DNA of 64,000 nt from Clostridium estertheticum (lineage in GTDB: Bacteria > Bacillota > Clostridia > Clostridiales > Clostridiaceae), in assembly GCF_011065935.2 (NCBI RefSeq), contig NZ_JAAMNH020000001.1:4299001-4363000 (forward strand). The letters are read 5' to 3'. A model generated the notes under the pieces. That model did no database searches and was not told where the DNA came from. It saw only the letters and a list, made by a program, of their open reading frames with translations. Shown piece by piece: positions 8,644-16,632 of the stretch (the first letter of the stretch is position 1; each line of letters begins with the position of its first letter). The position numbers and the translations under genes were made by a program.

Positions 8644-10227
8644 ATGAACAAAATTGAAAAACTTAAATTTGATGAACTAGGACTAAGCGAATCAGTACTA
8701 CACGCTATACAGGATTTGAAATTTGAATATCCATCTGATATCCAAGAAAAAGCTATTCCAGTTGTATTAGAAGGCTTTGATATTATAGGTCAGGCTCAAA
8801 CAGGAACTGGTAAAACATTAGCCTTTGGTGCACCTATTTTAAGCAGAATGGAAAGACCAAATGGAAAAGTTCAAGCAATAATAATGTCTCCAACAAGAGA
8901 ACTTGCTGTTCAAGTTGCTGAAGAACTTTCACGTATTGCAAAACATGAAAGAGTTAAAATATTGCCAATCTATGGTGGTCAATCTATTGATAGACAAATA
9001 TCAGCTCTAAAAAGAGGAGTAGATATTGTTGTTGGAACTCCTGGAAGATTACTAGACCATATTAGAAAAGGCACTTTAAAACTTGCCAATGCTAAGTTTC
9101 TTGTTTTAGATGAAGCTGATGAAATGTTAAACATGGGCTTTATTGAAGATATTGAAAGTATTATAAGTAATTTAAGTGAAGATAGACAGACTTTACTTTT
9201 CTCAGCTACTATGCCAAGAGCTATTAAAATATTGTCTAAAAAATATATGCATCCTGAAACAAAGATTATTTCAATCGAAAAGAAGTCTTTAACCGTTTCT
9301 AAGATTAAGCAATATTACTATGAAGTAAATCCAAAAACTAAATTTGAATCATTATGTAGAATTCTTGATGTTGATGCTCCTAAGACTTGTATACTATTCT
9401 GTAAAACTAAAAAAGGTGTAGATGAGTTAGTAGACGCATTACAACCAAGAGGATATACAGTAGAAGGTATGCACGGAGACATGAAACAAAGTCAAAGAAT
9501 GAACACTCTAAAAAAATTCAAAGATGGTAATCTAAATTACCTAATTGCAACTGATGTAGCTGCAAGAGGAATAGATGTAGAAAATGTTACTCATGTAATA
9601 AATTATGATCTACCACAAGATAGTGAATCATATATACATAGAATTGGAAGAACTGGTAGAGCTGGTAAAGAGGGTACAGCTTATAGTCTTATTACAAGAC
9701 GAGAAGCATCTGCTATAAGACAGATTGAACGTGATACTAAAAGTATAATCACTAAGAAAACTGTACCTACTATAACAGATATTTTTGCAGCAAAATCAGA
9801 AACTATTTTAGATTCTATAAAATTAGTTTTAGATGAAAATTTATATGAAAACTTTCTTCCACTAGGTAAAGGTCTTATAAAAGAATTCGGAGCTGAAGAT
9901 GTAGCTGCTTCTCTAATAAAAATTATATTTGATAAAGAAGTTAACTATAACTATGCAGATGATTCTGTAACAACAACATTAACAGATAATGTTAGATTAT
10001 TCCTTTCTATCGGAAGAATGGATGAAGTTATGACTAAAGATATTATATCTTTCTTATGCGAGACAGCTAATATTAATAAAAATGAACTTGGCCGTATTGA
10101 TATTTTAGATAAATTCTCATTTTTAGATGTACCTTCAAATCTAGTTGATTCAATCCTTAACAATAGTTCAGGTAAGAAGTTAAATAGTAGAAAAGTAAAT
10201 ATTGAGGTTGCTAAATCTAGAAGATAG
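8644..10227 (+). CDS. DEAD-box ATP-dependent RNA helicase (CshA/DbpA-like)
   Basis: 527 residues. Motifs in order: Q-motif GLSESVLHAI...YPSDIQ, motif I AQTGTGKT, PTRELA, GG, TPGR, DEAD, SAT, then the second RecA-like domain with ARGID and HRIGRTGR. The C-terminal about 75 residues (YADDSVTTTLTDNVRLFLSIGRMDEV onwards) match the DbpA RNA-binding RRM. It unwinds RNA duplexes, probably in ribosome assembly or mRNA turnover and cold adaptation. The start at 8644 is chosen over 8623 because AGAGG lies eight bases upstream. Monocistronic, ending in a strong terminator. Confidence 0.92.
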   Translation: MNKIEKLKFDELGLSESVLHAIQDLKFEYPSDIQEKAIPVVLEGFDIIGQAQTGTGKTLAFGAPILSRMERPNGKVQAIIMSPTRELAVQVAEELSRIAKHERVKILPIYGGQSIDRQISALKRGVDIVVGTPGRLLDHIRKGTLKLANAKFLVLDEADEMLNMGFIEDIESIISNLSEDRQTLLFSATMPRAIKILSKKYMHPETKIISIEKKSLTVSKIKQYYYEVNPKTKFESLCRILDVDAPKTCILFCKTKKGVDELVDALQPRGYTVEGMHGDMKQSQRMNTLKKFKDGNLNYLIATDVAARGIDVENVTHVINYDLPQDSESYIHRIGRTGRAGKEGTAYSLITRREASAIRQIERDTKSIITKKTVPTITDIFAAKSETILDSIKLVLDENLYENFLPLGKGLIKEFGAEDVAASLIKIIFDKEVNYNYADDSVTTTLTDNVRLFLSIGRMDEVMTKDIISFLCETANINKNELGRIDILDKFSFLDVPSNLVDSILNNSSGKKLNSRKVNIEVAKSRR

Positions 10228-10240
10228 ATTTCACAACTGA

Positions 10241-10273
10241 AAAGAGAGCCCTTATTTATAAGGGCTCTCTTTT
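10241..10273 (+). terminator. Rho-independent terminator of the helicase gene
   Basis: AGAGAGCCCTTA and its complement with a very short loop, followed by TTTTGTTTT. One of the strongest terminators in the window. Confidence 0.92.
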
Positions 10274-10373
10274 GTTTTGCAAATTTTAAAACATTTTTTT
10301 ACCTTTAATTATTTTATCAAGTTTAATTATTTTATAGCATATTTAAACATACAATATAAATGGGGTGATAATA

Positions 10374-10457
10374 ATGAGTAAATTTAAAAAATTGCTTTAT
10401 ACACTAATTTTTATCTTATTAATTGAGGTATTACTAATATATATAATATCTAAATAA
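10374..10457 (+). CDS. Small single-pass membrane protein, 27 residues
   Basis: ATG at 10374 is preceded by GGGGTGAT eight bases upstream. The frame reads MSKFKKLLYT, then a continuous hydrophobic segment of about 17 residues, and ends ...SK before TAA. A lysine-rich start followed by one transmembrane helix is typical of genuine bacterial membrane miniproteins. It lies between convergent neighbours with no operon partner. No family recognised; the combination of a good ribosome site and sensible topology is the only support. Confidence 0.5.
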   Translation: MSKFKKLLYTLIFILLIEVLLIYIISK

Positions 10458-10482
10458 CTTATTTTTTATCCTACTATTTTTA

Positions 10483-11184
10483 TCATACTAAATTTGCTTT
10501 GTATATTTCTTCAAAAGTGCATAGTCTTTGTACAATTCTATTGCTCTTAATATGTCTTGGTGCTAAAATAGTATAAATTGTTGTGCTATACTCTGGATTT
10601 TCTTCTTCATCCTCAATAGAAAAGTCAATAGTCTTAACTTTTATCCCCATACCCTCAAAGTACTGTTCTAATTTTTCTACCATATTTTTCTTGTTGCTAT
10701 ATTGAATTTCAATTTTAATAATATTACTGTTCTTAAAAAGCCTAGCTTCAAAAGTCTTAAAAAATACTAATACTATAAAAACACATATAGTTGCTAGTAT
10801 AGTTAAAGTATAATACCCCAGTCCAACTGCAAGTCCAATGCATGCCACTGTCCAAATACTTGCCGCAGTAGTAAGTCCTTTTACTGATCCCTTCTCATGT
10901 ATAATAGTCCCTGCCCCTAAAAATCCAACGCCAGTTATAACTTGTGCCCCCAGTCTTCCAATATCTGCTTTTAATGCATTTTGGAGTTCTGGATGCTGAA
11001 TTATCATATTGGTTGCATCTTGAATTGAATATAATTGTATCATTGAGGTAACGGCAGCACCTAAGCATACTAGAATATGCGTTCTAAAACCTGCTGGTCT
11101 ATTTTTAGCTTCTCTCTCATATCCAATTAAGCCGCCAACTACAACTGCAAGGGCAAGCCTTATTGCTACTTCATATGCTAACAT
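10483..11184 (-). CDS. MgtC/SapB family membrane protein
   Basis: 233 residues: four or five N-terminal hydrophobic segments with the family signature LIGYEREAKNRPAGFRTHILVCLGAA and GVGFLGAGTI, then a cytoplasmic C-terminal ACT-like domain (about residues 150-233). MgtC proteins modulate P-type/F1F0 ATPases and support survival under low magnesium or acid in some bacteria; SapB-type Firmicute homologues are uncharacterised. Start has GGAGG nine bases upstream. It is monocistronic, with the glpP remnant upstream. I saw no M-box magnesium riboswitch in its leader. Confidence 0.88.
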   Translation of the reverse strand: MLAYEVAIRLALAVVVGGLIGYEREAKNRPAGFRTHILVCLGAAVTSMIQLYSIQDATNMIIQHPELQNALKADIGRLGAQVITGVGFLGAGTIIHEKGSVKGLTTAASIWTVACIGLAVGLGYYTLTILATICVFIVLVFFKTFEARLFKNSNIIKIEIQYSNKKNMVEKLEQYFEGMGIKVKTIDFSIEDEEENPEYSTTIYTILAPRHIKSNRIVQRLCTFEEIYKANLV

Positions 11185-11248
11185 GTATATACCTCCAAAT
11201 ATTTTTTCATATTCTATTATAATTAATTAAAAGCTAATATGTGCATAG

Positions 11249-11608
11249 TTACATATACCATATTTCCTCTTTGCTTGTAGAAACGCCAATTGAAAATAAA
11301 CCCATTTCCTTAGCAGCTCTAATAAGGCTACTTTTAGTAGTTATAATTCCGTCTGGCTGGATCTTTTCATTTATTTATTTTAAAGCACAAACATTTCTTG
11401 AAAACCCTTCAATTAAATCCAAATGCACATATACACTTTTACCATGAGTTTTTATACGATTAACGATTTCTTGTAAATTAAAGATACTTCCTGTAAGCAA
11501 GAAAATAATTTAGCAGGGAGATTTTATGGCTTTTTCTAACTTTTCCAAATTATTTACCGCAGCAATTACCGGGTTTTCTCGAATTTTATTATAAAATTCA
11601 TTTTCCAT
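11249..11608 (-). pseudogene. glpP: Decayed glycerol-3-phosphate antiterminator glpP
   Basis: One continuous minus-strand frame of 120 codons starts at ATG 11608 with a GGAGTGAG site upstream. It reads ENPVIAAVNN, GKSVYVHLDLIEG and PDGIITTKSSLIRAAKEMGL, which are diagnostic of GlpP, the glycerol-operon antiterminator. Two in-frame TAA codons interrupt it (codons 33 and 78, at 11510-11512 and 11375-11377). The homology stops after about 107 codons, leaving a foreign tail that ends at 11249, so roughly the last 80 residues of the TIM-barrel are missing. Multiple lesions make sequencing error unlikely. No glycerol genes are nearby. Confidence 0.8.
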
Positions 11609-11765
11609 ATTTCTCACTCCTTTTATCATAATTTTAAAGATTCCTAATTTAATAAATATTTAAAACAACATTTTCTCTAAAGCAATTATATCACACTAGC
11701 CTGCAACATTAAATTATCACCTTTGGTACTGCATTATTAATGGATTCACAAGGTAATTTTGTAAG

Positions 11766-11793
11766 AAAAAAGCAACCAATTGGTTGCTTTTTT
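11766..11793. terminator. Bidirectional terminator
   Basis: AAAAAAGCAACCAATTGGTTGCTTTTTT is a perfect palindrome with A and T tails on both sides. It ends the leftward UPF0158 gene; the glpP remnant lies on its other side. Confidence 0.9.
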
Positions 11794-11799
11794 CTTGAT

Positions 11800-12291
11800 T
11801 TAATTTAGATACTTTAGCTCAATGCTATTTGACTTTAACCAGGCTCTAACAAACTCATTTATACAATTATCTTCATATTTATACCATTCTTCTGTTTTAT
11901 TTTGTTTATCCATTAAAACATGCTTAAACTTCTTTATAGGTTCTTTACTATTTAATGCCTTATTTAATTCTTGTTTTAAATCTGAATTACTAATTAGGCT
12001 ATTTACATATTTTTTCATTGTCCTTATATAAAAATCTTCATCTATGAGAGGAGTACTTATATATCTATTAACGTTGTCCTCGCTAATAAGTATGGCTACC
12101 CTAACAAATTCTTTTAACCAATTATCAAAGGTATCTTCTTTTAATGTTCCCTTTTCTAAGGCTAAACTCACTTCTGTAGGAATATATATGACTTCTCCGG
12201 TTCTTGTGTCTAAAAAACTTTTTCCTAAATTATCATCTTCATGTGAAATTGTTTCTATAAGTGCTTCTATATCAATATCTACTGTATTCAA
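11800..12291 (-). CDS. UPF0158 family protein
   Basis: 163-residue acidic soluble protein. The N-terminal region (DIDIEALIETIS...SFLDTRTGEVIYIP) matches the UPF0158 family, in which a short beta unit of the type FLDxxTGEV is the recognisable mark. No catalytic residues can be named and the function is unknown. The gene is isolated between two terminators and preceded by an AGGAGG-like site. Confidence 0.7.
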   Translation of the reverse strand: MNTVDIDIEALIETISHEDDNLGKSFLDTRTGEVIYIPTEVSLALEKGTLKEDTFDNWLKEFVRVAILISEDNVNRYISTPLIDEDFYIRTMKKYVNSLISNSDLKQELNKALNSKEPIKKFKHVLMDKQNKTEEWYKYEDNCINEFVRAWLKSNSIELKYLN

Positions 12292-12336
12292 AATTTTACC
12301 TCCTGCCTTTAGTTTTCATTTTAATAATCTATAATA

Positions 12337-12371
12337 AAAACCCAATAAACCTTAATGGTTTATTGGGTTTT
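12337..12371. terminator. Terminator hairpin
   Basis: AAAACCCAATAAACC and GGTTTATTGGGTTTT form a long stem around a four-base loop. It lies downstream of the leftward DUF1292 gene and upstream of UPF0158. A second, related but weaker inverted pattern (TTTATTGG/AACGGTTTATTTG) follows at about 12375-12430. Confidence 0.8.
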
Positions 12372-12438
12372 GATCAATAAATCCTTATAATTTATTGGAT
12401 TATGGAAAGTAAACTTTAACGGTTTATTTGAAAGTTAT

Positions 12439-12681
12439 TTACTCATCAAAAGTTGATTCGTATTCTTCTAATACTCTTTCAAACTCTTCTTCGTCTTCTA
12501 CTGCAATATATTCCTCTTTGTCATCTACCGTTGTAATTTTATAGACAAAAGCATCCTCTTCATCTCCTATAGGAGCTAATAGCGCATATCTATTTTCATC
12601 TAATTCAATGATTTCTACTAATTCAAAATCAACCTTTTCGCCATCTTCATCCATCATTGATATAATTTTATTATCTTCCAT
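12439..12681 (-). CDS. DUF1292 domain protein
   Basis: 80-residue very acidic protein. DUF1292 core is clear: VDFELVEIIELDENRYALLAPI followed by EDAFVYKI and EEEFERVLEEYE. The start at 12681 is preferred because AGGAG lies seven bases upstream; the longer frame from 12711 has no site. Function unknown; in Firmicutes DUF1292 genes often sit with ruvX and similar housekeeping genes, which is not the case here. A second DUF1292 gene lies at 16221. Confidence 0.85.
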   Translation of the reverse strand: MEDNKIISMMDEDGEKVDFELVEIIELDENRYALLAPIGDEEDAFVYKITTVDDKEEYIAVEDEEEFERVLEEYESTFDE

Positions 12682-12828
12682 AAACATTCTCCTTTCAATC
12701 GTATTAATCATATTATACCGTTAATCTAGCCAATATGTCTATATGAAAATTAGATTTTAACTATATTTTGAACTTAATCATCTTTAAATTATTCTAGTCT
12801 ATTTTATTTCAGATATCTTATTATATAT

Positions 12829-13818
12829 TCACTTGTTATACCCATAAATTCCTCTTACAGAAACTTCTCCTGAAACAATATATTCTAACAATCCTTGTTG
12901 ATTTTCAACAACTAATTCACCACTATCACTTATATCTATTGCCTTAACCTTTGTTACTTTTCCTCTATTTACCAATTGAATCTCTTTTCCTATAAGTAAG
13001 GAATTTTTTCTACAAATCTCCATAGTTTCGGATACATTGCCATTTTCCACAAAATCATTGTATAACACCTCAAAAGTGTTTAAGACATTGGCAAGCAAAA
13101 GCTTTCTGTTCATATATTTACTACTCTCTATTTTAAGTGAAGTAGCAACATCTTTTAGATCGGTTGGTAAATCTTTTTCTTCCAAGTTTACATTTATACC
13201 AATTCCCATAACTAAATAATTAATATGATCTATTTCTCCACTCATTTCTGTTAATATACCACATACTTTTCTGCTGCTTAGTACTATATCATTAGGCCAC
13301 TTAATACTAGTTTTAATGCCCATTTTCATAATAGCCTCTTGGACAGCTGCTGCCCCTATTAAAGTTATTTGCGATATATTTTCTGTAACTATGTTTGGTC
13401 TAAGTATTATTGACATCCATATGCCCTTATATTTAGGAGATATCCAATTTCGCCCTAGCCGTCCACGGCCTGTTGTTTGTTCTTCGCTTATTATAACTGT
13501 TCCGTGCTCTTCTCCGCTCTCAGCTAATTTTTTGGCAATAGAATTGGTTGAGCCTATAGAATCATAGTGAATTATATTTTTACCTATGTACTGCGTAGTT
13601 AGGAAGTCTTTAATCTCCTCAAAGGTAAGTATATCTGGTGAGGAGATTATCCTATAACCTTTTCTTGAAATTGCTTCAATTTCATAGCCATCTTCTTTAA
13701 TTGTATTTATATATTTCCATATAGCAGCGCGACTAACTCCTAGCTCTTCACTTATTTTTTGTCCAGATATAAAATCATTTCCACTTTCCTTAAGTAACTT
13801 AAGAATTTTCCCTTTCAT
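12829..13818 (-). CDS. birA: Bifunctional biotin-[acetyl-CoA-carboxylase] ligase and biotin repressor BirA
   Basis: 329 residues. The N-terminal winged helix (KILKLLKESGNDFISGQKISEELGVSRAAIWKYI) binds DNA. The central ligase domain carries the biotinyl-AMP loop GRGRLGRNW and KWPNDI. The C-terminal SH3-like domain follows. It makes biotinyl-5'-AMP, biotinylates carrier protein, and represses biotin genes. ATG 13818 is preferred because GGGGGGTG lies six bases upstream; 13827 has no spaced site. No biotin operon is in the window. Confidence 0.93.
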   Translation of the reverse strand: MKGKILKLLKESGNDFISGQKISEELGVSRAAIWKYINTIKEDGYEIEAISRKGYRIISSPDILTFEEIKDFLTTQYIGKNIIHYDSIGSTNSIAKKLAESGEEHGTVIISEEQTTGRGRLGRNWISPKYKGIWMSIILRPNIVTENISQITLIGAAAVQEAIMKMGIKTSIKWPNDIVLSSRKVCGILTEMSGEIDHINYLVMGIGINVNLEEKDLPTDLKDVATSLKIESSKYMNRKLLLANVLNTFEVLYNDFVENGNVSETMEICRKNSLLIGKEIQLVNRGKVTKVKAIDISDSGELVVENQQGLLEYIVSGEVSVRGIYGYNK

Positions 13819-13876
13819 AATATGCACCCCCCATTGTTTTGTTAACCAAGGTCTGATTAAGCTATTTTATATTCTT

Positions 13877-14755
13877 CTATATTCTTCTATATTCTTCTTG
13901 CTTATATCTATATTCACCTTTAAGTGCATAGTCAATGGCCTCTAATAACTGACTTTTATCTCTTGGCAATGTTCCCGAAAGTGCTATATAATTTGAAGCA
14001 TGATTGCTCCTAAAGACACAGTCAGTAACTTCTACATTTTGCAAGAATTCTTTTGTCTCATACATTATTTCTTTTGGAGTTAATACATGAAATTTACCCT
14101 TTTGTACATCTTCATATAGTGGAATTCCATTTTCTAACATTAAAGTTAATAAACCTAGATAATCTGGGTTTATGGCACTTATAAGCTTTGCAGACTCTAT
14201 TGCATGCTCTCTTGCTTTTAACTTGCCTCCTATTCCTGAAATTAGAGTAACAGATAACTTTATCCCACTTTCTTTAACCTTTTGCCCTGCCATGAGCATC
14301 TCACCTGCAGTTACTCCCTTATTTATACTTTTTAATATTTCATTACTCCCAGATTCAACCCCTAGATACACAATGCCAATACCAAACTCTTTAAGTTCAC
14401 TAAGTTCATCCAAAGATTTTCTTAAAATATCATTAGGGGTACCATAAATCCCCACTCTTTCACACTCAGTAAACACTTCTCTTATTTTTGATAATATAGA
14501 TTTTAATTTACTAGTTTGTAGCACTAGTGCATCTCCATCAGCCAGAAAAACTTTCTTTACTATTCCATAGGTTAATTTAGCCTGCTCCAAATCTTCAATA
14601 ATATCTTTTAAATCACGTATTCTAAACTTTTTTTCTTTGTACATCTCACAAAAGCTACACCCATTATGTGAACATCCAATAGTAACTTGTACTATAAGAC
14701 TATGCGCCTCACTGGGTGGTCTATATACTACACCTTCATATCTCACCGTAATCAT
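13877..14755 (-). CDS. Radical SAM protein of unknown function
   Basis: About 292 residues. The [4Fe-4S]/SAM site is GCSHNGCSFCEMYK, near residue 30. The spacing CX4CX2C is that of a widespread anaerobe family of B12-independent radical SAM enzymes. The rest is a TIM-barrel containing YLGVESGSNEIL and LISGIGG, which are typical SAM-binding strands. The reaction is unknown. The start is uncertain: ATG 14755 has GGAG directly adjoining, TTG 14761 lies upstream of that, and GTG at about 14743 has GGAG at better spacing. Confidence 0.8.
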   Translation of the reverse strand: MITVRYEGVVYRPPSEAHSLIVQVTIGCSHNGCSFCEMYKEKKFRIRDLKDIIEDLEQAKLTYGIVKKVFLADGDALVLQTSKLKSILSKIREVFTECERVGIYGTPNDILRKSLDELSELKEFGIGIVYLGVESGSNEILKSINKGVTAGEMLMAGQKVKESGIKLSVTLISGIGGKLKAREHAIESAKLISAINPDYLGLLTLMLENGIPLYEDVQKGKFHVLTPKEIMYETKEFLQNVEVTDCVFRSNHASNYIALSGTLPRDKSQLLEAIDYALKGEYRYKQEEYRRI

Positions 14756-14890
14756 CTCCAAACTGTCTCAGACTCCCCCTAGCTAATGCGAGGGGTTCTT
14801 TTGTACTCCATAAATATCTCTCGTTGAATACTCTATAAGTATACCATATGTTTTTATAGAAAATTAGGACTTTATAGATGTGTCTTAGTA

Positions 14891-15010
14891 GTTTTTGAAA
14901 TTAGGATTATATTATTAAAAGTATGTATTATGTAAAATGTATTTGAACAAGTTCTAGTAATTCACAATTTATTTTATTTATAGCTGCGTGAAGAAAAGCG
15001 CGTGTTTGAG
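14891..15010. repeat. Half copy of the neighbouring palindromic element (direct repeat)
   Basis: This segment aligns with 15031-15150 at an offset of about 140 bases, sharing GAACAAG, TAGTAATTCACAATTTATTTT and GTGTTTGAG-type blocks with scattered substitutions. It contains the left arm and start of the central loop but not the right arm, so it cannot fold as a full hairpin. Confidence 0.8.
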
Positions 15011-15055
15011 AGAGTTTACATTTTTTAAAAGTCTTTGAAATTCGAATTTTATTGA

Positions 15056-15242
15056 TAAAAGTATATATTATGTAAACTGCATTTGAACAAGCTATAGTAA
15101 TTCACAATTTATTTTGTTGTAGCTACGTGTAGAAAAACGCATGTTTGAGCGTCAGCGAGTTTGCGTTTTTTAGTAGCTATAACAAAATAAATTGTAGAAT
15201 TACTTGGCGACGTGAATGCAGTTGTAACAATATATACTTTTA
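15056..15242. repeat. 187-bp long imperfect palindrome, MITE-like
   Basis: The outer arms read TAAAAGTATATATT inward on both strands; the inner arms AGTAATTCACAATTTATTTT (15095 on) and its complement (ending at about 15205) pair almost perfectly. The central part, GTTTGAGCGTCAGCGAG between ACGC and GCGT runs, forms its own hairpin. The whole can fold into one long RNA hairpin. No transposase is encoded. It lies nine bases after the stop of the HD protein and could also act as its terminator. Confidence 0.8.
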
Positions 15243-15251
15243 CTTAGTAAA

Positions 15252-15881
15252 CTACTTAGAACCCTCTAAATACTTCTCGCACTTGCGGATAAAAGCTTTA
15301 ATATTTTCCTTTTCCTCTTTGATTTTAACATCATTGAGCTCACCCCTACCAAGTCTATCGCACTCTGATAACAGTGCAATTTCTTTGATGGATATTTCTG
15401 AAGTCATGCTTTTCACATTCCCAAATGGTAAATCTTTCATTACAAAAAGAGTTTGCATATGCCACCTAACTAGAGCCACAACCTGTTTAATAAAATCTTC
15501 CTCCTGTGTAAATGTTTCAAGAAATTTCCTACAAAGTTCTGCACCAACCGTATCATGGTCATAAGATGTTATTTTGCCTTTTCTAATTTTTGTAGTAGGG
15601 GCTTTCCCGAGATCATGTAATAATGCACCCCACATAAATGCTCTAGGATTTTCACTTAAGCCTTTTACCTTTGCTGCATTATCTACAACTAACATTGTAT
15701 GTATCCATACATTTCCTTCTGGATGATGCTCTGGTGATTGCGGAATTTCTACCAAGCAGCTTAATAGTGTATAAGGATATTCAGTAAATACGCTCTCATT
15801 ATTTATTATTTTATTGAAATATATAGAAGGCTTCTCGTCTTCTATTAGATGCTTTTCAAATTCTTCAAACATTTTTATCAT
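15252..15881 (-). CDS. HD-domain phosphohydrolase
   Basis: 209 residues. Metal ligands are readable as H in NVWIHTMLVV, the HD pair in WGALLHDLGKAP, a later H in SYDHDTVGAE and WHMQ. This resembles the HD domain appended to tRNA nucleotidyltransferases, but without the polymerase domain. It probably hydrolyses a nucleotide phosphate ester; the substrate is unknown. The AAAGGA site lies eight bases before ATG 15881. It is the last gene of the leftward set cca - DUF1292 - 58-residue protein - HD. Confidence 0.85.
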   Translation of the reverse strand: MIKMFEEFEKHLIEDEKPSIYFNKIINNESVFTEYPYTLLSCLVEIPQSPEHHPEGNVWIHTMLVVDNAAKVKGLSENPRAFMWGALLHDLGKAPTTKIRKGKITSYDHDTVGAELCRKFLETFTQEEDFIKQVVALVRWHMQTLFVMKDLPFGNVKSMTSEISIKEIALLSECDRLGRGELNDVKIKEEKENIKAFIRKCEKYLEGSK

Positions 15882-15940
15882 TTATTAATTCCTTTCTTTT
15901 TATTATTCTTATTTATACAATCCTCTATTATTATATTATA

Positions 15941-15989
15941 ACAAAAATAGCAGGTCTTTATTATCATATTTTAGATAATAAACACCTGC
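15941..15989 (-). terminator. Terminator after the 58-residue protein gene
   Basis: GCAGGTGTTTATTATC and its complement form a stem with an eight-base loop, followed on the minus strand by TATTTTTGTT. It separates the DUF1292/small-protein pair from the HD gene. Confidence 0.85.
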
Positions 15990-16019
15990 CACTTTGTTTT
16001 GGTATATCTCTATTAGTTA

Positions 16020-16196
16020 TTATTCTGACTTAACTCCACCATATTCACTTTTTTTAGTTTCAAAAACGCTTTCATTATATGCGCTTTCTTCAACAGATTG
16101 AATTATTTGATTTTTAGAATGTGCATTTTTCAACTTTGTGTCTTTTTTAATATAATCACGCAAATTTTCCTTGCTGGCTTGCTCCTGATCCTTCAT
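16020..16196 (-). CDS. Small hydrophilic protein, 58 residues
   Basis: ATG at 16196 is preceded by TAGGAGGG seven bases upstream. The product begins MKDQEQASKENLRDYIKKD and is rich in K, E, S and N with no hydrophobic segment, so it is probably helical or disordered. It follows the DUF1292 gene by 24 bases and is closed by a terminator, so the two are probably cotranscribed. I recognise no family. Confidence 0.6.
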   Translation of the reverse strand: MKDQEQASKENLRDYIKKDTKLKNAHSKNQIIQSVEESAYNESVFETKKSEYGGVKSE

Positions 16197-16220
16197 TTAA
16201 AACCCTCCTACCAATTATTA

Positions 16221-16457
16221 CTAAGCTTGGTGCTCATTATACTTATCTAACACTTTTTTAAACTCAGCTCCAAGGCCTATAGACGTGTATTCCGTTTCAC
16301 CATTCTTTACAACTGATCTGTAAGCATAAGCCTCATCAGAATCCTTAGGCCCAACTATCACATATTCATTTCCATCCATTTTAATAGCATCAATCAATTC
16401 TAAATCTACTTTCTTGCCAAATTCATTTAGTACTGTTATTGTTTCATTAGTTTTCAT
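16221..16457 (-). CDS. DUF1292 domain protein (second copy)
   Basis: 78 residues. DUF1292 core: FGKKVDLELIDAIKMDGNEYVIVGP, then AYAYRSV and EFKKVLDKYNE. AAAGGAGG seven bases before ATG 16457 decides the start. It is a distant paralogue of the gene at 12439. An imperfect palindrome upstream (16468-16559) can pair with the AAAGG of its ribosome binding site. Function unknown. Confidence 0.85.
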   Translation of the reverse strand: MKTNETITVLNEFGKKVDLELIDAIKMDGNEYVIVGPKDSDEAYAYRSVVKNGETEYTSIGLGAEFKKVLDKYNEHQA

Positions 16458-16467
16458 ATAAATACCT

Positions 16468-16559
16468 CCTTTCACATAGACACATTCAAATACATAATAA
16501 TTGAATAAGTGATGAATATTTATTTTTATGTGCCTTATTATGTTGTGTCTAAGTGAAGG
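16468..16559 (-). promoter_or_regulatory. Palindrome that can mask the DUF1292 ribosome binding site
   Basis: Arms CCTTTCACATAGACACA (16468-16484) and TGTGTCTAAGTGAAGG (16544-16559) pair with one bulge and one mismatch, and the inner blocks ACATAATAA (16492-16500) and TTATTATGT (16535-16543) pair perfectly. In the minus-strand transcript the arm includes AAAGG of the ribosome site at 16465-16472. Translational control or a dispersed palindrome are both possible. Confidence 0.55.
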
Positions 16560-16632
16560 TTTTATACCAAATTTTTATAATAATTCTTATAGATGCAGAT
16601 AACTTAAAGAAGATAGATGTAAAGTATCTTTT

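Larger units (their letters stand above)
14762..15251. other. Long intergenic region filled by a palindromic repeat and its half copy
   Basis: About 490 bp with no gene. It holds a small C-run/G-run hairpin (about 14773-14796), a half-length repeat copy (14891-15010) and a full palindromic element (15056-15242) that abuts the HD gene stop codon. Confidence 0.7.

Noticed and set aside
11241..11447. Plus-strand ORF overlapping the glpP remnant
   Set aside because: It is a shadow of the pseudogene on the opposite strand; it has no ribosome site.
14773..14800. Terminator-like hairpin CCCC...GGGG upstream of the radical SAM gene
   Set aside because: Short stem, located upstream and not downstream of the gene; kept only as a note in the intergenic entry.
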